Below, piece after piece: positions 1-9,771 of a stretch of 64,000 nucleotides of DNA; position 1 is the first letter of the stretch; the number at the start of each line of letters is the position of its first letter. The DNA is taken from assembly GCA_963759375.1 (NCBI GenBank), contig CAVWYY010000008.1, forward strand, positions 496,001 to 560,000, in the 5' to 3' direction. The translations under genes were made by a program, and so were the position numbers. Under the pieces are notes generated by a model. That model saw only the letters and a program-made list of their open reading frames with translations. It made no database searches and was not told the origin of the DNA. The DNA comes from DASSUW01 sp963759375 (lineage in GTDB: Bacteria; Actinomycetota; Thermoleophilia; Solirubrobacterales; Solirubrobacteraceae).

Positions 1-1
1 C

Positions 2-709
2 ACGAACCGGCTCGACGACCTGCTGTCGGCGGGCGGCGCGGGCGGCGGCGTCGGGACGCTCGACCCGTCGGCGATCGCGCGGCTGCCGGCGGCGCAGCAC
101 GACGCGTTCATCTCGGCGTTCACCGACGCGCTCGGCCTGGTGTTCACCGTCGCGGGCTGCGTCGTCGCCTTCGCGTTCTTGATCACATGGCTGCTCGAGG
201 AGCGGCCGCTGCGCACCACCGTGTCCACCGCCGGCATGCACGAGGCGTTCGCGACGCCGCAGCACCCGGAGTCCGTCCGCACGGTGGCGCGCGAGCTCAG
301 CGTGCTCGTCGGCCGCGAGGGCGCCGCCGAGTTCGTGCGCCGCACGACCGCGCGTTCGGGGCTCGACATCACGCCGCTCGAGGGCTGGGTCCTGTCGCGC
401 ACGGCCGCCGAGCGCACGCTGAACGTGCCCGCGGTCGCCGAGACGAGCGACCTCGACGTCGACGAGGTGCGCGGCGCCTGCCGCTCGCTGCACGGCCGCG
501 GGCTGCTCACCGATGACGGCGACGCCACCGGGCTCACGCCGGACGGCGCCGCGGCGGTCGACGCGCTGGCCGACGCCCGGCGCGGCGCGCTCGCCGAGCT
601 GGCCGTCGAGTGGGAGCCCGACAACCACCCGGAGCTCGCCGCGTTCATTGCGACGCTCTCGGACGACTTGGCGGCCGAGACGCCGCGCACGTCAACCCCC
701 GCTGGGTAG
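2..709 (+). CDS. MFS drug exporter (DHA2-like), 3' end, with C-terminal winged-helix domain
   Basis: The reading frame is open from base 2, so the 5' end lies outside the window. The visible first part ends in one hydrophobic span (about bases 140-195, FTVAGCVVAFAFLITWLLEE) followed by ERPLR, which resembles the last membrane helix of 14-helix DHA2 multidrug:proton antiporters. After it come about 150 soluble residues, predominantly helical, with a segment (AVAETSDLDVDEVRGACRSL) that reads like a MarR-type winged helix. The family assignment is moderately sure because most of the transporter is missing. The stop codon TAG lies inside the left arm of an inverted-repeat element, so that element may have supplied the present C-terminus. 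Confidence 0.75.
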   Translation, partial: TNRLDDLLSAGGAGGGVGTLDPSAIARLPAAQHDAFISAFTDALGLVFTVAGCVVAFAFLITWLLEERPLRTTVSTAGMHEAFATPQHPESVRTVARELSVLVGREGAAEFVRRTTARSGLDITPLEGWVLSRTAAERTLNVPAVAETSDLDVDEVRGACRSLHGRGLLTDDGDATGLTPDGAAAVDALADARRGALAELAVEWEPDNHPELAAFIATLSDDLAAETPRTSTPAG

Positions 710-877
710 GAAGGTGGCAGGGTCGGCCGCTGCGCGTTCTTCCCAGAGAGGGGTGGGTCGGTTAGTCGCGCATACCGAGAGGAATCGACCACACCCGCGG
801 AGGTGTGGTCGATTGTGGTGAATTATTCGCTCGAACTGACCACCTACCTCCCTACCCAGCCGCAGTTGACGGTCGCC
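691..877. repeat. Inverted-repeat element copy 1, between convergent genes
   Basis: The left end reads GTCAACCCCCGCTGGGTAGG (691-710) and the right end is its near reverse complement, CCTACCCAGCCGCAGTTGAC (851-870). The same terminal sequence bounds two further elements at about 45.8 and 49.2 kb. Inside is a perfect 13-bp stem, AATCGACCACACC at 783-795 pairing with 802-814 around a 6-base loop, which could also terminate transcription from both sides. The termini supply the TAG stop codons of both flanking convergent genes. The interior is unlike that of the other two copies. Confidence 0.7.
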
Positions 878-1919
878 GGTCCCGCACCAACCAACGAGCC
901 AGCACGGGGGCGGCGAGCAGCATCACGAACAGCCGCAGGACCTGGACGGCGAGCACGAACGTGGTGTTGGCGCCGCTGCCGACCGCGGTGGCGAGCACCG
1001 CGTAGAGCCCGCCGGGCGTCGTCGCCAGGTACGCGTCGAGCGCGCTCACGTCGGCCAGCGGGGCGAGCAGGAGGCCGAGCAATGCGCAGCCGACGAGTAG
1101 GCCGGCGATCGCGATCAGGCCCGGGACGAGCGCACGGCCCGCGGCGCGCATCGAGTCCGGCGTGAAGCGCAGGCCGACCTGCAGGCCGATCGCCGCGAAC
1201 GCGATGTACTGGATCCAGCTCGGGAGCGGCTGCGCGAACGAGACGCCGGCGAGCGTGAGGCCGGACGCGACGAGCATCGGCCCGAGCAACGCGTACGCGG
1301 GCAGGCGGATGAGCCGGCCGATGCCGAGCCCGCCCGCCACCGACACCGCGATCAGCAGGGCGGCGTCGCCCAGCGAACCGGCGTCGGCGCTCGCGGCGCC
1401 GCCGTGGAAGCCATGGTCACCCGGGAAGATGGTGGTCGCGACGAGCGGCGTGAGCACGACGATGATCAGCACGCGCAGGTACTGCAGGACGGCGACGAGG
1501 CGGTTGTCGGCGTCGAGCTCGTCGGCGATCGCGACGATGCCCGCGGCGCCGCCGGCGATCATCCCGAACGCCGCCGTCGGCCGGTCGAGATCGCTGACGC
1601 GGGCGAGCACGATGCCGGCGACGACGGTCAGCGCCAGCGTCGCGATCGAGACGAGCGCCACCGGCACGATGTGGTCGCCGATCGCCTCGACCGTCTGGCG
1701 CTCGACGTACGCGCCGAGCGCGATGCCGGTCACCGCCTGAGCGGCCGCCCACAGCGGCCGCGGCAGCGCCAGGCGCCAGCCGAGCAGCAGCGCGGCGACG
1801 ACGCCGCCGATCAGGCCGGCGAACAGCTGCGGCGACGGGAGCCCGACGAGATCGCACGCGAGCGCGGCAAGAGCCGTGACCGCGAGCACCGCAGCCCAGC
1901 GGATGAGGACGACCGGCAC
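852..1919 (-). CDS. AbrB-family integral membrane protein
   Basis: A 355-residue protein made almost entirely of membrane helices, about ten, in two similar halves. Each half carries a Gly-rich hydrophobic pattern, for example FGMIAGGAAGIVAIADELDA near residues 118-137. This is the architecture of the AbrB/Gneg_AbrB_dup family (PF05145), named after an ammonia-monooxygenase-region protein; its transport role is not established. The start is GTG at 1919, 9 bp after the LacI gene stop, so the two are probably cotranscribed. The stop TAG is inside the right arm of the inverted-repeat element. A role in sugar or organic acid transport would be a guess. Confidence 0.82.
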   Translation of the reverse strand: MPVVLIRWAAVLAVTALAALACDLVGLPSPQLFAGLIGGVVAALLLGWRLALPRPLWAAAQAVTGIALGAYVERQTVEAIGDHIVPVALVSIATLALTVVAGIVLARVSDLDRPTAAFGMIAGGAAGIVAIADELDADNRLVAVLQYLRVLIIVVLTPLVATTIFPGDHGFHGGAASADAGSLGDAALLIAVSVAGGLGIGRLIRLPAYALLGPMLVASGLTLAGVSFAQPLPSWIQYIAFAAIGLQVGLRFTPDSMRAAGRALVPGLIAIAGLLVGCALLGLLLAPLADVSALDAYLATTPGGLYAVLATAVGSGANTTFVLAVQVLRLFVMLLAAPVLARWLVRDRRPSTAAG

Positions 1920-1928
1920 CCCTGAGTT

Positions 1929-2942
1929 CTACCGGCGCGGCGGCGCGGTGCTGTCGCGGACCTGCAGCGCGGGCTCCACGACCACCCGCGAGGACGACCG
2001 CCGCGGCGCGGCGATCTCTCCGAGCAGCAGCATCAGGCTCTGCCGCCCCATCTCGTTGAAGTCCTGCCGCACGGTGGTCAGCGGCGGGGTGAAGAACTGC
2101 GCCTCCGGGATGTCGTCGAACCCGACGACGCTCACCTCGCCCGGCACGCTGCGACCCGCCTCGTGCAGCGCCCGCAGGATCCCGAGCGCCATCTGGTCGT
2201 TGCCCGCGAAGATCGCGGTCACGTCGCGCACCGTCGCGAGCCGCCGGCCGAGCTCGTAACCCGACTGCGCGCTCCAGTCGCCCGACAGCAGCGGCGGGGC
2301 ATCGGCGCCGACGGCCTCCAGCGCGGCCGCCCAGCCGTCGATCCGCTGGCGCGCCTCGAGCCAGTCGGCCGGCCCGGCCACGTGCCAGACCGTGCGGTGG
2401 CCGAGCTCGAGCAGGTGATCGGTCGCGGCCGTCGCGCCGGCGACCTGGTCGACCGCGACGACCGGGATCGCCTCGGCCGGACCGGCCTCGACGGCGACGA
2501 CCGGGATGTCGGCCGGGACGTCGAGCACGGCCTGTACCGCGGGCTCGAGCGGCGTGATCAGCAGGATCCCGTCGACGCCCTGCGCGCGCAGCCGCTCGAC
2601 GGCGCCGAGCACGGACGCCCGGTCGAGCGCGGTGACGCTGATGATGCTCACGAAATAGCCCTCGGCGTGCGCGGCGCGCTCGATCCCGAACAGCGTCGAC
2701 GCCGGCCCGTAGAGCGTCGTGTCGAAGCTCACGACCCCGAGGGTGCGTGACCGCCCCGTGACGAGTGCGCGGGCCACCGGGTTCGGCCGGTAGTCGAGCT
2801 CGACCATCGCCCGCAGGACGCGCTCCCGCGTCTCCGGCCGCACATGGTCGGCGTCGTTGAGCACGCGTGAGACCGTCTGGTGGGAAACCCCTGCAACGCG
2901 CGCCACATCCGCCATCACGGCGCCCCGGCGTCGCTTCGTCAC
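1929..2942 (-). CDS. LacI-family transcriptional regulator
   Basis: A 337-residue repressor with an N-terminal LacI helix-turn-helix (ADVARVAGVSHQTVSRVLND, about residues 11-30) and hinge (RPNPVARAL), followed by a periplasmic-binding-protein-like effector domain ending in the usual VSVVGFDDIPEAQFF segment. The GTG start at 2942 has AGGA 7 bases upstream. It is divergent from the arabinose operon, and two LacI-type operators lie in the shared intergenic region, so it most likely represses that operon and itself, with L-arabinose or a related sugar as inducer. The ligand is inferred only from the neighbouring genes. Confidence 0.93.
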   Translation of the reverse strand: MTKRRRGAVMADVARVAGVSHQTVSRVLNDADHVRPETRERVLRAMVELDYRPNPVARALVTGRSRTLGVVSFDTTLYGPASTLFGIERAAHAEGYFVSIISVTALDRASVLGAVERLRAQGVDGILLITPLEPAVQAVLDVPADIPVVAVEAGPAEAIPVVAVDQVAGATAATDHLLELGHRTVWHVAGPADWLEARQRIDGWAAALEAVGADAPPLLSGDWSAQSGYELGRRLATVRDVTAIFAGNDQMALGILRALHEAGRSVPGEVSVVGFDDIPEAQFFTPPLTTVRQDFNEMGRQSLMLLLGEIAAPRRSSSRVVVEPALQVRDSTAPPRR

Positions 2943-2991
2943 GGTCCCGTCCTCATCGCTGCATTACACCGATCTCGAACCGAGGCGAGAT

Positions 2992-3003
2992 GTTAGCGCT
3001 AAC
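2992..3003. promoter_or_regulatory. LacI-type operator O1
   Basis: Perfect 12-bp palindrome GTTAGCGCTAAC, with the central CG typical of LacI/PurR-family sites. It lies 32 bp upstream of the -35 box of the arabinose operon and about 50 bp from the LacI gene start. Confidence 0.75.
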
Positions 3004-3034
3004 CATCGCTCCGTACCAATTGCGACGAAAAGGC

Positions 3035-3062
3035 TTGACACTGAGAATGTGAACGCTAACAA
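3035..3062 (+). promoter_or_regulatory. Promoter and second LacI operator (O2) of the arabinose operon
   Basis: A consensus -35 box TTGACA (3035-3040) is followed after 16 bp by TAACAA (3057-3062), a plausible -10. The sequence GTGAACGCTAAC at 3049-3060 matches operator O1 at 10 of 12 positions and overlaps the -10, so repressor bound here would block RNA polymerase. The two operator centres are 57 bp apart. Confidence 0.65.
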
Positions 3063-3096
3063 TGGCGCCGTTCCCAAGGGACGAGGAGGAGACCCG

Positions 3097-4230
3097 GTGT
3101 CCGATCACGACGTGGTTCACGAGGCGATCGACCGCCTCGAATGGGACGAGCGCAAAGAGGAGCCGACGGCGTCGACGCGGTGGCGGGGCCTGACGCGCCG
3201 GACCGCGCTCACCGGCGGGGCCGCGGGCCTGACGGCCTTCCTGCTGAACGCCTGCGGCGGCGACGACAAGAGCACCTCGAAGGCGGCGCAGGACAGTGGT
3301 ACGCCGGCCAGCGGCGTCTTCGGCGAGGGCAACGAGCTCAAGTTCACGTTCGTCAACCACGTGACCACCAACCCGTTCTTCGTGCCGACCAAGTACGGCG
3401 CCGAGGACGCCTGCAAGCTGCTCGGCTGCAGCTACCAGTGGACCGGCTCGGAGAGCAGCAACGTCAACGAGATGGTCAACGCGTTCAACAGCGCGATCAG
3501 CGCGAAGGTCGACGGCATCGCCGTCGCGCTGGTCGACCTGAAGGCGTTCAACGGCCCGATCCAGAAGGCGCTCGACGCCGGCATCCCGGTGGTCGGCTAC
3601 AACGCGGACGCCCCCGACAGCGGCCGCCTGGCGTACATCGGCCAGGACCTGTTCGTCTCCGGGCAGGAGATGGGCAAGCGGATCATCGACCTGGTCGGCA
3701 GCGGCGACGTCGCGCTGTTCATCGCGACGCCGGGCTCGCTGAACATCCAGCCGCGCATCGACGGCGCGCTCGACACGATCAAGAAGTCCGGCGGGTCGAT
3801 CACGCCGCACACCGTCGCCACCGGCGCCGCGCTGCCGAAGGAGCTCTCGACGATCGACGCCTACTGGCTCGGCCACAAGGACACGAAGGGCATGTTCGCC
3901 GTCGACGCCGGCAGCACCCAGGGCGTCGCCCAGGTGATCAAGAAGTACAACATCCACGATCAGGTCAAGGGCGGCGGCTACGACCTCCTGCAGCCGACGA
4001 TGGATCTGCTGGCCGCCGGCCAGATCGACTTCACGATCGACCAGCAGCCCTACCTCCAGGGCTTCTATCCGGTGTTCCAGCTGTTCATGTACAAGGCCTC
4101 GGAGACGCTGACCGGCGTCGCCGACATCAACACCGGCCTGAAGTTCCTCGACAAGGAGACGGTCAAGCCCTACGTGACGACGAAGTCGCGCTACGAGGGC
4201 AACTCGAAGACCGCGGGCGTCAGCCAGTAG
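3097..4230 (+). CDS. Sugar ABC transporter substrate-binding lipoprotein (CUT2)
   Basis: A 377-residue protein with a twin-arginine-like leader (LTRRTALTGGAAGLTAFLL) ending in the lipobox LNAC at about residues 51-54, so it is exported and lipid-anchored. The mature part is a type-1 periplasmic-binding fold of the RbsB class (PF13407), with signatures such as FVPTKYGAEDA, DGIAVALVD and GIPVVGYNAD. The start is GTG at 3097, preceded by GAGGAGG; an open frame further upstream runs through the promoter and is not used. It is the first gene of the arabinose operon and presumably delivers L-arabinose to the permease. Specificity comes from context. Confidence 0.92.
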   Translation: MSDHDVVHEAIDRLEWDERKEEPTASTRWRGLTRRTALTGGAAGLTAFLLNACGGDDKSTSKAAQDSGTPASGVFGEGNELKFTFVNHVTTNPFFVPTKYGAEDACKLLGCSYQWTGSESSNVNEMVNAFNSAISAKVDGIAVALVDLKAFNGPIQKALDAGIPVVGYNADAPDSGRLAYIGQDLFVSGQEMGKRIIDLVGSGDVALFIATPGSLNIQPRIDGALDTIKKSGGSITPHTVATGAALPKELSTIDAYWLGHKDTKGMFAVDAGSTQGVAQVIKKYNIHDQVKGGGYDLLQPTMDLLAAGQIDFTIDQQPYLQGFYPVFQLFMYKASETLTGVADINTGLKFLDKETVKPYVTTKSRYEGNSKTAGVSQ

Positions 4231-4232
4231 TC

Positions 4233-5271
4233 GTGGCAGTCGAGACGGGCAGCGACGCGCCTCGGACCGAGGCGCCGAAGGATCGGTCGCCGGGCCCCGC
4301 CATGGGGCTCGTGCGACGGTTCCTGACGCTGCGCGAGGGCAGCGTGATCGTGATCACGGTCGTGGTCGCGGTCTACTTCGCGCTGACCACGGACGCGTTC
4401 TTCACGATCGAGAACTTCAAGACGCTGCTGCCGTACTTCGCGCCGTTCGCGATCCTGGCCGCCGGCGAGGTCTTCCTGATGATCAACGGGGAGATCGACC
4501 TCTCGATCGGGGCGGTCTACCTGTTCTGCCCCTTCGCGTTCTACGAGATCAACAACTGGGGCCTGCCGCTGCTGCCGAGCCTGGCGCTGGCGATGGTCGC
4601 ATGCATGGTCGTCGGCCTGATCAACGGCGTGTTCACGGCGGTGGTGGGCATCAACTCGTTCGTCACGACGCTCGGCATGCTGCTCGCGCTCGAGGGCTTC
4701 ACGCTGATCATCAGCGACGCCCAGCCGGTGCAGACGCCGGGCACGACGAACATCGGCGAGATGAGCACGTTCGCGAACGTGTTCGGCGGCGGCGTGTACT
4801 CGGAGCTGATCTGGGCGCTGGTCATCGTGGCGGTGCTGCAGGTGGTGCTCACGTTCACCCGCTGGGGCATCTACACCGTGGCGGTCGGCGGCAACCGTCA
4901 CGGCGCGGCCGAGGCCGGCATCAAGGTGAAGCTGGTCATCATCCGCAACTTCATCCTCTGCGCCTCCTGCGCCGGCCTGGTCGGCGTGCTGGAGGCGGTG
5001 CGGACGACGTCGGTGCAGCCGGACCCGTCGGGCGCCAACTCGGTGCTGTTCGACGGCATCTCCGCCGCCGTCATCGGCGGCACGCTGCTGGCCGGCGGCT
5101 CGGGCACCGTGGTGGGCGGCCTGTTCGGCGCGCTGCTGCTCGGGATCCTCAACGACGGCCTGATCATCAAGGGCGTCAACGCGGACTACCTGAGCTTCTA
5201 CCTGGGCGTGGCGATCATCATCGCGATGGCCGCCAACACGTACGTGGGGCGGGTCAGAACGGGGGCGGGAC

Positions 5272-5279
<8 letters not shown>
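4233..5279 (+). CDS. Sugar ABC transporter permease (CUT2)
   Basis: A 348-residue membrane protein of the BPD_transp_2 (RbsC/AraH) family with about nine helices; LMINGEIDLSIGAVY and AAVIGGTLLAGGSGTVVGGLFGALLLG are the characteristic conserved loops. The GTG start at 4233 is 2 bases after the binding-protein stop and has no clear ribosome site; an ATG at 4302 (MGLVRRF) is an alternative. The stop overlaps the start of the ATPase gene in GTGGCTGA. It forms the channel of the arabinose importer. Confidence 0.92.
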
Positions 5280-6032
<753 letters not shown>

Positions 6033-6036
<4 letters not shown>

Positions 6037-7688
6037 CGTACGTCGTCGGTGTCGACTTCGGGACGCTGTCCGCCCGCGCGGTCGTGGTCGACGCGCGGGA
6101 CGGCACCGAGCTCGGCTCGGCGGTGCACGAGTACGCGCACGCGGTCATGGAGCGGGTGTTGGCCTCCTCCGGCGCCGAGCTCGGACCGCAGTGGGCGCTG
6201 CAGGACCCCGCGGACTACGTGCAGGCCCTGCAGGAGGCGGTCCCGGCCGCAGCGCACGCGGCCGGGATCCGCCCCGACCAGGTGGTGGGCATCGCGACCG
6301 ACTTCACGGCGTCGACCCCGCTCCCGGTGCTGGCCGACGGGACGCCGCTGTGCGCGCTGCCCGCGTTCGCCGACCGCCCGCACGCGTACGCAAAGCTCTG
6401 GAAGCACCACGCCGCCGGCCGGCAGGCGGACCGGATCAACACGCTGGCCGCGGAGCGCGGCGAGCCGTGGCTGGCCCGGTACGGCGGCCGCATCTCCTCC
6501 GAGTGGGAGTTCGCGAAGGCGCTCCAGGTGCTCGAGGAGGACCCGGAGGTCTACGAGCGGATGGACCGCTGGGTCGAGGCGGCCGACTGGATCGTCTGGC
6601 AGCTCTGCGGCAGCGAGACGCGCAACACCTGCACGGCCGGCTACAAGGGCATCTACCAGGACGGCCACTACCCCTCCGCCGAGTACCTGGGCGCGCTCGA
6701 CGAGCGCTTCGCGGACTTCGCGGCCAGCAAGCTGACCCCTGCGCTCTCACCGCTCGGCGGCCGCGCGGGCGGGCTGAGCTCCCGCGCCGCCGCCTGGACC
6801 GGGCTGCCCGAGGGGATCGCGGTCGCGGTCGGCAACGTCGACGCGCACGTGACCGCGCCCGCCGCCCAGGCCGTCGAGCCCGGCCGGATGCTGATCGTCA
6901 TGGGCACCTCGAACTGCCACGTCGTCAACGGCGACCGGCTGGCCGAGGTCCCGGGCATGTGCGGCGTGGTCGACGGCGGGATCGTGCCCGGCCTGTGGGG
7001 CTACGAGGCCGGCCAGAGCGGCGTCGGCGACATCTTCGCCTGGTTCACCGACAACGCGGTTCCGCCGCGGTACCACGACGAGGCGGCCGCCCGCGGCGTG
7101 GACCTGCATTCGTACCTGTCCGGGCTGGCCGGCGAGCAGGAGCCGGGCGCGCACGGGCTGGTCGCGCTCGACTGGTGGAGCGGGAACCGCTCCGTGCTCG
7201 TCGACCACGAGCTGAGCGGGCTGATCGTCGGGATGACGCTCGCCACGCAGGCGGAGGACATCTACCGCGCGCTGATCGAGTCGACCGCCTTCGGCACGCG
7301 GATGATCCTCGAAGCGTTCGCCGGCGCCGGCGTGCCGGTGACCGAGCTGTGCGTGGCCGGCGGGCTGGTCAAGAACCCGGTCGTAATGCAGATCTACGCG
7401 GACGTCACGCGCATGCGCCTGCACGTCATCACGTCCGACCAGGGCCCGGCCGTCGGCTCCGCGATGCACGCGGCCGTCGCCGCCGGCGTGCATCCAGACA
7501 TCCAGGCGGCGGCCGCGGCGATGGGCGGCCTCCGGCGCGACGCGTTCGTGCCCGACCCGGCGGCCGCCGACGTCTACGACACGCTGTTCGAGCACTACCA
7601 CCGCCTGCACGACCACTTCGGCCGCGGCGGCGACGACGTCATGCACGCGCTGCGCCGCGTGCGCCCCCGGGAGCTCGCGCATGGATGA
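6033..7688 (+). CDS. araB: Ribulokinase AraB
   Basis: A 551-residue FGGY-family kinase of the usual AraB length. It opens with VVGVDFGTLSARAVVVD, the phosphate-1 motif of ribulokinases, contains ATDFTASTPLPV and the substrate-region WEFAKALQV, and ends with the FGGY signature region LCVAGGLVKNPVVMQIYADV. It phosphorylates L-ribulose to L-ribulose-5-phosphate with ATP in the cytoplasm. It starts within the ATPase stop (ATGA) and overlaps araD by 8 bases, so expression is coupled to the transporter. Confidence 0.95.
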
Positions 7689-8319
7689 GCTGCGCCGCGA
7701 GGTGTGCGCCCTGCACGCCGAGCTCCCTCGCCACGGACTCGTGGCGTGGACGAGCGGGAACCTCTCCGCCCGCGACGGCGACGTGATGGTGATCAAGCCG
7801 AGCGGCGTCGCGTACGACGACCTCACGCCGGACTCGATGGTCGTGTGCGACCTCTACGGCGACGTCGTCGAGGGCGACCTCGTCCCGTCCAGCGACGCCG
7901 CCACCCACGGCTACATCTACCGTCACACCGACGCCGGCGGGATCGTCCACACGCACAGTCCGTACGCGACCGCGTGGGCGATCCGCGGCGAGCCGATCCC
8001 GTGCGTGATGACCGCGATCGCCGACGAGTTCGGCGGCGATATCCCGGTCGGCCCGTTCGCGCTGATCGGCGATGAGGAGATCGGCCGCGGCGTCGTGGAG
8101 ACGCTCGGCGCGCACCGCTCGCGCGCGGTGCTGATGCGCAGCCACGGCGTGTTCGCGCTCGGCGACTCGGCGCGCGACGCCGTCAAGTGCGCCGTGATGT
8201 GCGAGGACGCCGCGCGCACCGTGCACCTCGCGCGGGCCCTCGGCCCGATCGAGCCGCTCGACCCAGGCAGCGTCGACGCACTGCACCACCGCTACCAGAA
8301 CGTCTATGGCCAGCACTGA
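7681..8319 (+). CDS. araD: L-ribulose-5-phosphate 4-epimerase AraD
   Basis: A 212-residue class II aldolase/epimerase. It shows SGNLSAR and VIKPSGV for phosphate binding, and the zinc-ligand motif HTHSPYATAWA (about 94-104) with a further His in MRSHGVFALG. It converts L-ribulose-5-phosphate to D-xylulose-5-phosphate, the last step before the pentose phosphate pathway. The length is close to the 231 residues of the E. coli enzyme. It overlaps both araB and araA by a few bases. Confidence 0.93.
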   Translation: MDELRREVCALHAELPRHGLVAWTSGNLSARDGDVMVIKPSGVAYDDLTPDSMVVCDLYGDVVEGDLVPSSDAATHGYIYRHTDAGGIVHTHSPYATAWAIRGEPIPCVMTAIADEFGGDIPVGPFALIGDEEIGRGVVETLGAHRSRAVLMRSHGVFALGDSARDAVKCAVMCEDAARTVHLARALGPIEPLDPGSVDALHHRYQNVYGQH

Positions 8320-9742
8320 GGAGCGCGCCGCGCAGGACGGACGGGTCGTGAGCACGCGGCCGCGGATCGGCCTGCTCGGGATCATGCAGGCGCTCTACGA
8401 CGACATGCTGCCGGGCATCACCGAGCGCCAGGCGGCATACGCCGCGGAGGTGGCCGGCGTGCTCGGCGACGCAGTCGACGTGCAGGTCGCGCCGCCGGTC
8501 AAGGACCGCGCCGACGCCGAGCGGGCGGTGCGCGAGCTCGAGGCCGCCGACCTCGACGGCCTGCTCGTCGTGATGCTCACGTACGGGCCGGCGATGCACG
8601 TCTCCCGTGCGCTGGCCGGCACGCGGCTGCCGATCTGCCTGGCGAACATCCAGCCGGTCCCGACCGTCACGCCCGCGTGGGACATGGGCGACCTGACGTA
8701 CAACCAGGGCATCCACGGCGCGCAGGACACGGCCAACGCGATGGTCCGCGCCGGCCGTCCGTTCTCGGTCGTGACCGAGGACTGGCGCGACGAGGCGTTC
8801 CGCACGGCGGTGACGGACTGGGCGCGCGCCGCCGCGGCGGTGACGCATTGGCGGGCGCTGAAGGTCGCGGTGTTCGGCTACGCGATGAACTCGATGGGCG
8901 ACATCCGGTTCGACGAGCACGCGCTGCTGCGCGCGCTCGGGCCGCAGGTCGACTCGCTCGCCACCGGCGCGCTGCACGCGGCGGTCACCGCGGTCCCGGC
9001 CGCCGACGTCGCGGCGCTGATCGCCGACGAGGACGCGCGCTTCGAGATCGACCCGCGGCTGAGCGCGGTCGAGCGCGACGACCACGTGCGGATGCAGCTC
9101 GGGCTCGAGGCGATCCTGCGCGAGGGCGGCTACGGCGCCTACTCGGCGCACTTCGGCGCGATCGCCGAGGACGGCCGGTTCACCCGCCTGCCGCTGGCTG
9201 CGGCCTCATCGCTGATGGCGGGCGGCTACGGCTACGCCGCCGAGGGCGACGCGCTCACGGCCGCGCTGATGTCGGCGGCGCAGACGCTGCTCGGTGAGAC
9301 CCAGTTCACCGAGATGTACGCGATGGACTTCCCCTCCGGATCCGTGCTCATGAGCCACATGGGCGAGGGCAATTGGCGCCTCGCGCGTGAGGACCGGCCG
9401 GTCCGGCTGATCAAGCGGCCCCTGGGCATCGGGGCGTTGGCCGACCCGCCGACGTTCCTGTTCCAGTATCGCCCGGGGCCGGCGACGCTCGCCACGTTGG
9501 TGTCCCTGGGCGGCGAGCGTTTCCGCCTGGTCGTGTCCGAGGGCGAGGTGCTCGAGACGGACGAGCTCCCCAACCTCGAGATGCCGTACGGGCATTTCCG
9601 TCCGGATACCGGGCTGCGGGCGTGCATGGACGCCTGGCTGCGGCTCGGCGGCCCCCACCACCAGGTGCTCAACCCCGGACGCCGGGCGGACGCCTGGCGC
9701 ACGTTCGGCGAGCTGGCGGGCCTGGAGTTCGCGGTGGCCTGA
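8306..9742 (+). CDS. araA: L-arabinose isomerase AraA
   Basis: A 478-residue protein of the L-arabinose/L-fucose isomerase family. Likely metal ligands are Glu in YAAEGDALT, Glu in EMYAMDFPSG, His in LMSHMGEGN and His in LGGPHHQV, following the E-E-H-H order of the family. It converts L-arabinose to L-ribulose, which AraB then phosphorylates. The sequence belongs to the more divergent actinobacterial group rather than the E. coli type, so a related aldose cannot be excluded, but the operon supports arabinose. The ATG at 8306 overlaps araD by 14 bases; a GTG at 8348 is an alternative start. Confidence 0.88.
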   Translation: MASTEERAAQDGRVVSTRPRIGLLGIMQALYDDMLPGITERQAAYAAEVAGVLGDAVDVQVAPPVKDRADAERAVRELEAADLDGLLVVMLTYGPAMHVSRALAGTRLPICLANIQPVPTVTPAWDMGDLTYNQGIHGAQDTANAMVRAGRPFSVVTEDWRDEAFRTAVTDWARAAAAVTHWRALKVAVFGYAMNSMGDIRFDEHALLRALGPQVDSLATGALHAAVTAVPAADVAALIADEDARFEIDPRLSAVERDDHVRMQLGLEAILREGGYGAYSAHFGAIAEDGRFTRLPLAAASSLMAGGYGYAAEGDALTAALMSAAQTLLGETQFTEMYAMDFPSGSVLMSHMGEGNWRLAREDRPVRLIKRPLGIGALADPPTFLFQYRPGPATLATLVSLGGERFRLVVSEGEVLETDELPNLEMPYGHFRPDTGLRACMDAWLRLGGPHHQVLNPGRRADAWRTFGELAGLEFAVA

Positions 9743-9771
9743 GAGATGGTCGTCCACCGAGAGGAGACCCC

